Shown: piece after piece, positions 1 through 7,778 of the stretch
Layout of the letters: the number at the start of each line of letters is the position of its first letter
Numbering within the stretch: position 1 is the first letter of the stretch
Assembly: GCF_900105245.1 (NCBI RefSeq)
Contig: NZ_FNSZ01000001.1
Coordinates: 2,976,001 to 3,040,000, forward strand
Direction of reading: 5' to 3'
DNA: 64,000 nt
From: Streptomyces sp. 1222.5
GTDB taxonomy: Bacteria > Actinomycetota > Actinomycetes > Streptomycetales > Streptomycetaceae
Translations under genes and position numbers: made by a program
Notes under the pieces: model-generated
What the model was told of the DNA's origin: nothing
Seen by the model: the letters and a program-made list of their open reading frames with translations, nothing else
Databases searched by the model: none

Positions 1-2
1 TG

Positions 3-1577
3 GTCGTCGCCGGGTACGCGCTGTTCACCTACGTCAGCGACCGGCGGCAGGCCGAGGACGCGGCGGTCCGCCAGGTGACGGCGGTCGCCCGCTCGATAGC
101 GGACGCCCCCTCGGTCCGCGAGGCCATCCGCACCCCGGACCCGACGGCCGAGCTGGAGCCCTACGCGCTCCAGGTCATGCGGGACGCGGACGTCGACTTC
201 GTCACGATCATGGACCCGCGGGGCATCCGCTGGACCCATCCCGAGGAGAAGCAGATCGGCAGGCGCTTCCTCGGCCGCATCGACCCCGCACGGCATGGCC
301 ACACCTTCACCGAGACGTACACCGGCACGCTCGGCCCGTCCGTGCGCGCGGTGACCCCGGTGGAGGAGAACGGCCGGGTCATCGGCCTGGTCAGCGCCGG
401 GATCAAGGTGGAGGCGATCAGCGCGCGGGTGCAGGACCAGGTCACGGCCCTGCTCGCGGTGGCCGGCACGACCCTGCTGCTGGGGGCGGTCGGTACCTAT
501 GTGATCAACGCCCGGCTGCGCCGGCACACCCACGGCATGAACGCGGCCGAGCTGAGCCGGATGCACGACTACCACCAGGCGGCCCTGCACGCGGTGCGCG
601 AGGGTCTGCTGATGCTGGACGGGCAGTACCGGGTGGCGCTGATCAACGACGGCGGCCGGGAGCTGCTCGGCGTGGACGGGGCGGAGGAGGTGGTCGGCCG
701 CTCGGTGGCGGACCTCGGCCTGCCGACCCCTCTGACGGGCGCCCTGCTGGCCTCCGAGCCGCGCGTGGACGAGGTCCATCTGACGGCGTCCCGGGTCCTG
801 GTCGTGAACACCTCCCCGGTGACCGGCGGGGAGCGGCGCGGCACCGTCGTCACCCTGCGGGACGTCACCGAGCTCCAGTCCCTCATGGGTGAGCTGGACT
901 CCGAGCGGGGGTTCACGCAGGCGCTGCGCTCCCAGGCGCACGAGGCGGCGAACCGGCTGCACACGGTCGTGTCCTTGATCGAGCTGGGCCGCGCCGAGGC
1001 GGCGGTGGAGTTCGCGACGGCCGAGCTCGAACTGGCCCAGGCCCTGACCGACCAGGTGGTCGCGGCGGTGAGCGAGCCGGTGCTGGCCGCCCTGCTGCTG
1101 GGCAAGACGGCGCAGGCCAACGAGCGGGGCGTGGAGCTGGTGGTGTCGCAGGACAGCCGCCTGGACGACGGCCTGCTCCCGGACAGCGTGTCCGCGCGGG
1201 ACCTGGTGACCATCCTCGGCAACCTGATCGACAACGCGGTGGACGCGGCGCAGGGCAGTGCCGGCGCGCGGGTGACGGTGACGGCGTACGCTACGGCCGC
1301 CGAGCTCGTCCTCAGGGTGACGGACTCGGGTCCCGGTCTCGACCCCGCCCATGGCGACCTGGTGTTCCAGCGGGGGTTCTCGACGAAGCCGGCCGGGCCC
1401 GGCGGCCGGGGTCTCGGGCTGGCCCTGGTCCGGCAGGCGGTGTCCCGCCACGAGGGCACGCTGACGGTGGCGGAGTCCGACCGGGAGGGTGAGGGCGGAG
1501 CGGTGTTCGAGGTGCGGCTGCCGTTGCGCACGGCCGGAGCCGCTGCCTCCCCGGCGCGGGAAGGCGGCGCGGCATGA
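3..1577 (+). CDS. CitA/DcuS-type sensor histidine kinase (5' end outside window)
   Basis: The reading frame is already open at the window edge, so the true start and first membrane helix are cut. The visible part shows the end of a helix, an extracytoplasmic sCache-like sensor region, a second membrane helix (LLAVAGTTLLLGAVGTYV), a PAS domain, and a histidine kinase core. The phosphoacceptor box reads SQAHEAANRLH, the CitA/DcuS form, followed by the N box (LIDNAVDAAQ), G1 (DSGPGLDP) and G2 (GRGLGLAL). Family members sense citrate or C4-dicarboxylates outside the cell and phosphorylate a CitB-type regulator, which is encoded next with a 4-base ATGA overlap. The ligand cannot be read from the sequence. 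The binding-protein transporter downstream is a possible target. Confidence 0.93.
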   Translation, partial: VVAGYALFTYVSDRRQAEDAAVRQVTAVARSIADAPSVREAIRTPDPTAELEPYALQVMRDADVDFVTIMDPRGIRWTHPEEKQIGRRFLGRIDPARHGHTFTETYTGTLGPSVRAVTPVEENGRVIGLVSAGIKVEAISARVQDQVTALLAVAGTTLLLGAVGTYVINARLRRHTHGMNAAELSRMHDYHQAALHAVREGLLMLDGQYRVALINDGGRELLGVDGAEEVVGRSVADLGLPTPLTGALLASEPRVDEVHLTASRVLVVNTSPVTGGERRGTVVTLRDVTELQSLMGELDSERGFTQALRSQAHEAANRLHTVVSLIELGRAEAAVEFATAELELAQALTDQVVAAVSEPVLAALLLGKTAQANERGVELVVSQDSRLDDGLLPDSVSARDLVTILGNLIDNAVDAAQGSAGARVTVTAYATAAELVLRVTDSGPGLDPAHGDLVFQRGFSTKPAGPGGRGLGLALVRQAVSRHEGTLTVAESDREGEGGAVFEVRLPLRTAGAAASPAREGGAA

Positions 1578-2263
1578 GCGACGGGCAGCCGATCAGGGTG
1601 CTGGTGGTGGAGGACGACCCGGTGGCCGCCGACGCGCACGTGATGTACGTGGGCCGGGTGCCGGGCTTCGTCGCCGTCGGCAAGGCGCACACGGGCGCGG
1701 AGGCCCGCCGGGTCCTGGACCGCACCCCGGTGGACCTGCTGCTGCTGGACCTGCACCTGCCGGACGTGCACGGCCTGCAGTTCGCCCGCTCCCTGCGCGC
1801 GGCCGGGCATCACGCGGACGTCATAGCGGTGACCTCGGCCCGGGACCTGGCGGTGGTCCGCGAGGGCGTCTCCCTGGGTGTCGTCCAGTACGTGCTCAAG
1901 CCCTTCACCTTCGCCACGCTCCGCGACCGGCTGGTCCGCTACGCCGAGTTCCACGCGTCCGTCGGCGAGGCGAGCGGCCAGGACGAGGTCGACCGCGCCC
2001 TGGCGGTGCTCCGCGCCCCCGCCCCGGCGGCCCTGCCGAAGGGGCTGAGCGGGCCGACGCTGGAGCGGGTGACGGGCACCCTGCGGGAGGCGGCCGAGGG
2101 ACTCACGGCGGCGGCCGCGGCCGAGGCCGTCGGGATCTCCCGGATCACGGCCCGCCGCTACCTGGAGCACCTGGTCGACACGGGACGGGCCGGCCGGAGC
2201 CCGCTGTACGGGCAGGTGGGCCGGCCCGAGCTGGTGTACCGGTGGGTGCCCCAGGGACGGTGA
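1574..2263 (+). CDS. CitB/DcuR-type response regulator
   Basis: A 229-residue two-domain regulator translationally coupled to the sensor kinase by an ATGA overlap. The receiver domain has the acidic pocket (VVEDD, residues 11-15), the phosphorylatable Asp59 in LLLLDLHLPD, Thr87 and Lys109 in YVLKPF. The C-terminal part carries a helix-turn-helix around AEAVGISRITARRYLEHL, typical of the CitB class rather than the NarL or OmpR classes. It should bind DNA when phosphorylated by the preceding kinase. The downstream importer genes are the obvious candidate target by position, but no operator was identified. Confidence 0.93.
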   Translation: MSDGQPIRVLVVEDDPVAADAHVMYVGRVPGFVAVGKAHTGAEARRVLDRTPVDLLLLDLHLPDVHGLQFARSLRAAGHHADVIAVTSARDLAVVREGVSLGVVQYVLKPFTFATLRDRLVRYAEFHASVGEASGQDEVDRALAVLRAPAPAALPKGLSGPTLERVTGTLREAAEGLTAAAAAEAVGISRITARRYLEHLVDTGRAGRSPLYGQVGRPELVYRWVPQGR

Positions 2264-2319
2264 GGCACAGGGCCGGCCGGACACTGACACACCGTCACCA
2301 GCCAATGCGTGCAGGCTCA

Positions 2320-2349
2320 TTGACCTGACCGGACCACCGCTCTTACCTT
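2320..2349 (+). promoter_or_regulatory. Putative sigma-A-like promoter of the ABC importer
   Basis: TTGACC at 2320-2325 and TACCTT at 2344-2349 are separated by 18 bases and lie 48 bases upstream of the binding-protein start codon. Both hexamers are good matches to Streptomyces vegetative promoters. This is pattern matching only. Confidence 0.4.
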
Positions 2350-2396
2350 CACACGGCAGCAATCTCCGCGCCACCCCCACGTGTGCTCAGGAGGTC

Positions 2397-3770
2397 ATGC
2401 CCGTGCGCCCCACCGCCGCTCTCTCCGCCCTCCTCACCGCCGCCCTCGCCGCGACCGCCCTCACCGCGTGCAGCCCGGGATCCGGCAGCAGCCCCGACAC
2501 CGTGAAGGTGTCGTACAAGCAGTCGACCGACAACTCCGTCAAGGTGATGGACACCTACCTCGCCGGCATCAAGAAGCAGTTCGAGAGCCAGTACCCCGGC
2601 AAGAAGGTGGAGTTCGTCCCCATCAAGGCCCCCGACTCGGAGTACTACACCAAGCTCCAGCAGATGCTGAGGTCACCGCGGACGGCACCGGACCTCGTCT
2701 ACGAGGACACCTTCCTCATCAACTCCGACATCACCAGCGGCTATCTGAAGCCGCTCGACCCGTACCTCGCCAAGTGGCCGGACTGGAGCCGGTTCATCGG
2801 CACGGCGAAGGCGGCGGCCAAGGGCGAGGACGGGAAGACGTACGGCGTCCCCGACGGCACCGACACCCGCGGGCTCTGGTTCGACAAGCGCGTCTTCGCG
2901 AAGGCCGGCCTGCCCGCCGACTGGCAGCCGAAGAACTGGGACGAGGTGCTCACCGCCGCCCGGACCATCAAGAGGAAGGTACCCGGCGTCACCCCGATCA
3001 ACGTCTACACCGGCAAGCCCGCCGGCGAGGCCGCCACCATGCAGGGCTTCGAGATGCTGCTCTACGGCACGGGCGACGGGAAGACGGACCCGCTGTACGA
3101 CGCCGGGAGCAAGAAGTGGATCGCGGGCGGCCGGGGTTTCAGGGACGCGCTCGGATTCGTCGAGACGGTGTACAAGGAGAAGCTCGGCCCGGACGTCTCC
3201 GACGCCCTCGACCCCAACTTCGCCACCGCCGTGCGCGGTGAGCTGCTGCCCGAGGGCAGGCTCGGCATCGACCTCGACGGCTCCTGGCTGCCGCAGGACT
3301 GGCTGCCGGGCAGCGGGCACGAGTGGCCGGACTGGTCGAAGCGGCTCGGACTGGCCGCCATGCCGACCCAGGCCGGCCAGGCGCCCGGCAGGGTGAGCAT
3401 GTCCGGCGGCTGGACCTGGGCCATTCCCGCCAAGGCCGGCAACCCCGACCTCGCCTTCGACTTCATCCGGACGATGCAGACCAAGGACAACGCCCGGAAG
3501 TGGTACATCGCCAACTCCGGCATCGCCGTCCGCGAGGACGTCGCCGACGACCCGGCGTACGCCACCGCGCAGCCCGGCATCGCGTTCTTCACCGAACTGG
3601 TGGCGAGCACCCACTACCGGCCGGCGTTCCCCGCGTACCCGAAGGTGTCGACGGCCGTCCAGGAGGCCATGGAGGGCGTGACGACCGGCGACCGGTCGGT
3701 GGAGCAGGCGGCCGACGACTACGACGCCACACTGAAGGACGTCACCGGCGGCCGCGTGGTCCGCAGGTGA
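2397..3770 (+). CDS. Carbohydrate ABC transporter substrate-binding lipoprotein
   Basis: A 457-residue extracellular solute-binding protein. The N-terminus is a lipoprotein signal with lipobox LTAC, so Cys25 would be lipidated and the protein anchored to the outer face of the membrane. The body looks like the bacterial type 1 (MalE/UgpB-like) family: an early region on targets and transit (DLVYEDTFLINSD), aromatic-rich ligand clefts, and a C-terminal segment typical of sugar binders (SMSGGWTWAIPAKAGNPDLAFDFI). The ATG follows an AGGAGG-like site. It overlaps the first permease gene, and both permeases follow directly. The sugar is unknown. Confidence 0.92.
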   Translation: MPVRPTAALSALLTAALAATALTACSPGSGSSPDTVKVSYKQSTDNSVKVMDTYLAGIKKQFESQYPGKKVEFVPIKAPDSEYYTKLQQMLRSPRTAPDLVYEDTFLINSDITSGYLKPLDPYLAKWPDWSRFIGTAKAAAKGEDGKTYGVPDGTDTRGLWFDKRVFAKAGLPADWQPKNWDEVLTAARTIKRKVPGVTPINVYTGKPAGEAATMQGFEMLLYGTGDGKTDPLYDAGSKKWIAGGRGFRDALGFVETVYKEKLGPDVSDALDPNFATAVRGELLPEGRLGIDLDGSWLPQDWLPGSGHEWPDWSKRLGLAAMPTQAGQAPGRVSMSGGWTWAIPAKAGNPDLAFDFIRTMQTKDNARKWYIANSGIAVREDVADDPAYATAQPGIAFFTELVASTHYRPAFPAYPKVSTAVQEAMEGVTTGDRSVEQAADDYDATLKDVTGGRVVRR

Positions 3771-4630
3771 CGGCTCGGCGCCGGGCCGCCCGGGCCCTTC
3801 CGCTCACCCCCGCCCTCGTCCTGCTGCTGCTCTTCCTCGCCGGACCGATCGCCTACTGCGCCTACATCGCCTTCACCGACCTCCAGCTGACGGGCCAGGC
3901 CCACTCCTCCTTCGTCGGCCTCGCCAACTTCCGCCGGGCGTTCCGGGACGACGCGTTCCTGAACGCCGTGTGGCTGACACTGGTGTTCACCGTGCTGTCC
4001 TCGCTCGTCGGGCAGAACACCCTGGGGCTCGCCCTGGCCGCGCTGATGAAGCGTGCCTCGAAGCCCGTCCGCACCCTCACCGGCGGGGTCGTCGTCACGG
4101 CCTGGGTGCTGCCGGAGGTGGTCGCGGGGTTCCTGCTCTACGCGTTCTTCCGGCGCGAGGGCACGCTCAACGCGATCCTGGACCAGCTCCATCTCCCGCG
4201 GCAGAACTGGCTGTTCACGCTGCCCGTCCTCGCCGTGTCGTTCGCCAACGTGTGGCGCGGCACGGCCTTCTCCATGCTCGTGTACTCCGCCGCCCTCGAC
4301 GGGATACCCGCCGAGATCACGGAGGCGGCCGAGGTGGACGGGGCCGGCGGGTGGCGCCGGATGTGGCACATCACGCTGCCGATGATCCGCCGGTCCATCG
4401 GCACCAACCTCATGCTCAACACGCTGCAGACGCTGTCCGTCTTCGGCCTGATCTGGGTGATGACCCGGGGCGGCCCCGGAGACCGCAGCCAGACCCTGCC
4501 GCTGTACATGTACGAACAGGCCTTCCAGAACAGCATGATCGGCTACGGCACCGCCGTGGCCCTGCTCCTGCTGCTCGTCGGCTCCCTGTTCTCCGTCGTC
4601 TACCTGCGGCTGCTGCGGACGGAGGTCTGA
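3767..4630 (+). CDS. Sugar ABC transporter permease, MalF/UgpA type
   Basis: A 287-residue inner-membrane permease. I chose the GTG that overlaps the binding-protein stop (GTGA), because it gives a basic N-terminus followed by the first helix (LPLTPALVLLLLFLAGP); a longer open frame upstream is only the shadow of the binding-protein gene. About six membrane helices are visible. The cytoplasmic EAA loop that docks onto the ATPase reads EITEAAEVDGAGGW followed by HITLP. It forms a heterodimer with the next gene product. No ATP-binding gene is present in the cluster. Confidence 0.92.
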   Translation: MTARRRAARALPLTPALVLLLLFLAGPIAYCAYIAFTDLQLTGQAHSSFVGLANFRRAFRDDAFLNAVWLTLVFTVLSSLVGQNTLGLALAALMKRASKPVRTLTGGVVVTAWVLPEVVAGFLLYAFFRREGTLNAILDQLHLPRQNWLFTLPVLAVSFANVWRGTAFSMLVYSAALDGIPAEITEAAEVDGAGGWRRMWHITLPMIRRSIGTNLMLNTLQTLSVFGLIWVMTRGGPGDRSQTLPLYMYEQAFQNSMIGYGTAVALLLLLVGSLFSVVYLRLLRTEV

Positions 4631-5457
4631 TGCCCCGCAAGCGCGCCTCCCGGCGGCTCGCCGCCGACGTCTCGCTCCTCGCGGTGGCCGTCGCCTTCGC
4701 GCTGCCCCTCACCTGGGTGCTGCTGTCGTCCGTGGACCCGCACGCCGGCCTGCGGGTCAGGGTCCCGGACGGGCTCACCCTGGCGAACTTCGACGCGATC
4801 CTCACCCCGGACATCACCTACACCCCGCTGCTGAACAGCCTGCTCCTGTGCGGGGGCGCCACCGCGCTGACCGTCGCCTGCGCCGCGCTCGCGGCCTACC
4901 CGCTCTCCCGGTTCCGGTCCCGGCTGAACCGGCCGTTCCTGCTGACGATCCTGTTCGCGACGAGCCTGCCGATCACGGCGATCATGGTGCCGGTGTACGC
5001 GCTGTTCGTCCGGGTGAACCTGATCGACACCCTCCAGGGCACCATCCTCTTCTTCGCCGCCTCCCAGCTGCCCTTCGCCATCTGGCTGATGAAGAACTTC
5101 ATGGACGGGGTGCCGAGGGAACTGGAGGAGGCGGCGTGGACGGACGGCGCGTCCTCGCTCCAGTCCCTGGTCCGGATCGTGCTGCCGCTGATGGGACCGG
5201 GCGTCGCCGTGGTCACCGTCTTCTCGTTCGTGATGATGTGGGGGAACTTCTTCGTCCCGTTCATGCTGCTGCTCACCCCGGACCGGATGCCGGCCTCGGT
5301 CAGCATCAACGACTTCTTCGGCAACCGGGGCATGGTGGCCTACGGACAGCTCGCCGCGTTCTCCGTCATCTACTCCACCCCCGTGATCCTGCTCTATGTG
5401 CTGGTGGCCCGCAGACTGGGCGGCGGATTCGCCCTGGGCGGCGCGGTGAAGGGGTGA
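4630..5457 (+). CDS. Sugar ABC transporter permease, MalG/UgpE type
   Basis: A 275-residue partner permease that starts one base inside the stop codon of the MalF-type gene, so the two are translationally coupled. It has a basic N-terminus, about six membrane helices and the EAA motif ELEEAAWTDGASS followed by RIVLPLMGPG. It should complete the membrane channel of the importer. As in many Streptomyces sugar operons there is no dedicated ATPase gene here. Family knowledge suggests a shared ATPase such as MsiK, encoded elsewhere, energises transport; that is inference. Confidence 0.92.
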   Translation: MPRKRASRRLAADVSLLAVAVAFALPLTWVLLSSVDPHAGLRVRVPDGLTLANFDAILTPDITYTPLLNSLLLCGGATALTVACAALAAYPLSRFRSRLNRPFLLTILFATSLPITAIMVPVYALFVRVNLIDTLQGTILFFAASQLPFAIWLMKNFMDGVPRELEEAAWTDGASSLQSLVRIVLPLMGPGVAVVTVFSFVMMWGNFFVPFMLLLTPDRMPASVSINDFFGNRGMVAYGQLAAFSVIYSTPVILLYVLVARRLGGGFALGGAVKG

Positions 5458-5595
5458 CGCCCGGTAACCGCAGGTGACGGCGGTGACACCCGGTGCCACC
5501 GGTCCGGAACCGATCTAGACGTACGAATCCACCAAGGGTGATGTTGGCGGAACAGCCCGTAGTCACGGCCCGTGTGCGCCCCTACCTTGTGCGGA

Positions 5596-6303
5596 GTGCG
5601 CCCACCCTCATCCCGACCCAGTCGGCCCGCTCCTCCGTTCAACGCCCCGGCCGCCCGCAGGCTCCGCGCCGCGCTCGGCATGGGGCCCGAGCACGTCGCC
5701 TACGGACTGCGCGTCTCCTACGGACTGCCCTACGTCACCCCCGACCTCGTGACCGCCTGGGAACGCGGCACCGCCACCCCCGAAAACCTGGAACTCACCG
5801 CACTGGCGGGCGTGTTGTGGTGCTCGCCGGGTGAGCTCCTCGGCCGCCCCCGCACCCTGCGCGAGCACCGCCTCGCCCGGGCCGTCGCCGCGGAGGACGT
5901 CGCCCACGCCGTCGGCATGGACCTGCGCGGCTACCTGCGGATGGAGGAGCGCGACGACTGGCGGGGCAACGAGCGCCAGTCGGCCGCGCTCGCGCGGGTA
6001 CTGGACCTCGCCCTGCCGGACTTCGTGTCCGTCACGGGCCGCGAGGCGAAGCTCGCCGATCTGCTGCACAGCGCGGTGACCACCCGCTGGCAGGCCTACG
6101 TCCGGCCGGTGACGAAGCTGGCCCCGGTCGACCGGAACGTCCTGGAGGAGGTCCTCCAGGAATTGCACCAGGACTACCAGGGCCACATGGCCGCCACCCT
6201 CAGCTGGGGCGGCGGTACGCGCGATGCCAGCGAGTCCGGACGGGACTTCCTCGACCGGATCGTCGACAACTTCTGGGCGGGCGTCGAGAGCAGAACGCCG
6301 TAG
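5596..6303 (+). CDS. XRE-like helix-turn-helix DNA-binding protein
   Basis: A protein of about 235 residues if the GTG at 5596 is used; another in-frame GTG lies 24 bases upstream and I could not decide firmly between them. The first third contains an XRE-like helix-turn-helix (YVTPDLVTAWERGTATPENL), and a second similar segment follows (EDVAHAVGMDLRGYLRMEE). The C-terminal part is helical without a recognised enzyme motif. It stands alone between the importer operon and convergent pfkA. It is probably a small transcriptional regulator found across streptomycetes. Its targets are unknown. Confidence 0.8.
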   Translation: MRPPSSRPSRPAPPFNAPAARRLRAALGMGPEHVAYGLRVSYGLPYVTPDLVTAWERGTATPENLELTALAGVLWCSPGELLGRPRTLREHRLARAVAAEDVAHAVGMDLRGYLRMEERDDWRGNERQSAALARVLDLALPDFVSVTGREAKLADLLHSAVTTRWQAYVRPVTKLAPVDRNVLEEVLQELHQDYQGHMAATLSWGGGTRDASESGRDFLDRIVDNFWAGVESRTP

Positions 6304-6560
6304 GGACCGCGCCGCAGGGACATCGCCGCCACCCGGACGGGTGAGCCAGTGCGCGCGTCAGCCCGGCCGCCGGGGCGCTGGGCACCAGGAGACGTGTGTC
6401 CCGATCCCGTCCGGGAGCAGGGAACGGCGGGCGGCGCATGGCGGGAACCGGACGGCGCCGCGGCGGACACGGCCGGCGCGGGCAGCAGCCCGTGAGCCGT
6501 GCGGAGGGCGTGGCGGCCCGAGCCGGGGTGACGCCGGCGCGGTCCGGGACGGGGAACGGT

Positions 6561-7586
6561 CTAGAACACCGACTCCGCCTCGTCCATGCGGTCCTTCGGC
6601 ACCGTCTTCAGCTCGGTGACGGCCTCGGCGAGCGGCACCATCACGATGTCGGTGCCGCGCAGCGCGGTCATCCGGCCGAACTGGCCGCGGTGCGCGGCCT
6701 CGACGGCGTGCCAGCCGAAGCGGGTGGCGAGGACGCGGTCGTAGGCGGTGGGTACGCCGCCGCGCTGGATGTGGCCGAGGATGACCGGCTTGGCCTCCTT
6801 GCCGAGGCGCCGCTCCAGCTCGTACGCCAGCGCGGTGCCGATGCCCTGGAAACGCTCGTGGCCGTACTGGTCGATCTCGCCCTTGCCGTAGTCCATGGAG
6901 CCATCGACGGGGTGGGCGCCCTCGGCGACGCAGACGACGGCGAACTTCTTGCCGCGGGCGAAGCGTTCCTCGACCATCTTGGCCAGGTCGGCGGGGTCGA
7001 AGGGGCGCTCGGGAAGGCAGATGCCGTGGGCGCCGGCGGCCATGCCGGACTCCAGGGCGATCCAGCCGGCGTGCCGGCCCATGACCTCGACGACCATCAC
7101 CCGCTGGTGGGACTCGGCGGTGGTCTTCAGGCGGTCCATCGCCTCGGTGGCCACGCCGACGGCGGTGTCGAAACCGAAGGTGCGGTCGGTGGAGGAGATG
7201 TCGTTGTCGATGGTCTTCGGGACGCCGACGACCGGGAGACCGGCGTCGGAGAGCATGCGGGCCGCGGTCAGCGTGCCCTCGCCGCCGATCGGGATCAGCG
7301 CGTCGATGCCGAACTCCTCGACCATGTCGGTGGCCCGCTCGCAGGCCTCGCGCAGCCGGTCGCGCTCCAGGCGGGAGGAGCCGAGGATGGTGCCGCCGCG
7401 GGCGAGGATGCCGCTGACCGCGTCCAGGTCGAGGGTGCGGTAGTGGCGGTCGAGCAGACCCCGGTAGCCGTCCTCGAAGCCGATGACCTCGTCGCCGTAC
7501 TGCGCGACCGCCCGGTGCACGACGGACCGGATCACGGCGTTCAGGCCGGGGCAGTCGCCGCCTGCGGTGAGAACTCCGATGCGCAT
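6561..7586 (-). CDS. pfkA: 6-phosphofructokinase
   Basis: A 341-residue phosphofructokinase that converts fructose 6-phosphate to fructose 1,6-bisphosphate in glycolysis. The N-terminal GGDCPGLN (residues 9-16), catalytic TIDND (125-129) and substrate-binding MGRHAGWIA motifs are intact. Residue 104 (in GGEGT) is Gly, the ATP-using state, while residue 124 is Lys (PKTIDND), the state usual in PPi-dependent enzymes. This mixed pair is the known pattern of actinobacterial ATP-dependent enzymes that are related to the PPi group. The gene is divergent from pta over 192 bases, which brings upper glycolysis and acetate metabolism together. Confidence 0.95.
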   Translation of the reverse strand: MRIGVLTAGGDCPGLNAVIRSVVHRAVAQYGDEVIGFEDGYRGLLDRHYRTLDLDAVSGILARGGTILGSSRLERDRLREACERATDMVEEFGIDALIPIGGEGTLTAARMLSDAGLPVVGVPKTIDNDISSTDRTFGFDTAVGVATEAMDRLKTTAESHQRVMVVEVMGRHAGWIALESGMAAGAHGICLPERPFDPADLAKMVEERFARGKKFAVVCVAEGAHPVDGSMDYGKGEIDQYGHERFQGIGTALAYELERRLGKEAKPVILGHIQRGGVPTAYDRVLATRFGWHAVEAAHRGQFGRMTALRGTDIVMVPLAEAVTELKTVPKDRMDEAESVF

Positions 7587-7708
7587 CGTGCTGTGTCTCC
7601 TGCTCGCTGTGGGTACCGGTGAGCCGGAACCGATTCTTTCACGTCCGTCGGGGCGGTGAAGTCCTGACGGGCGCCTTAACCGGCACCAGGGGTATTGTCA
7701 AGAGGGAT

Positions 7709-7733
7709 CTGCTCACCTCGGTGGGCAGTTTTT
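7709..7733 (+). promoter_or_regulatory. Hairpin plus T-run in the pta leader
   Basis: CTGCTCACC (7709-7717) and GGTGGGCAG (7720-7728) form a 9-bp stem with one G-T pair. The stem is followed directly by TTTTT, 46 bases before the pta start codon. GGTGGG can also pair with CCCACC at 7749-7754, so two exclusive structures are possible. This resembles an attenuator, but the transcription start is unknown and the promoter could lie downstream. Confidence 0.35.
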
Positions 7734-7778
7734 GTGCCGAGGACGCGACCCACCAGACATGAGGAACGGAGTGGACAC

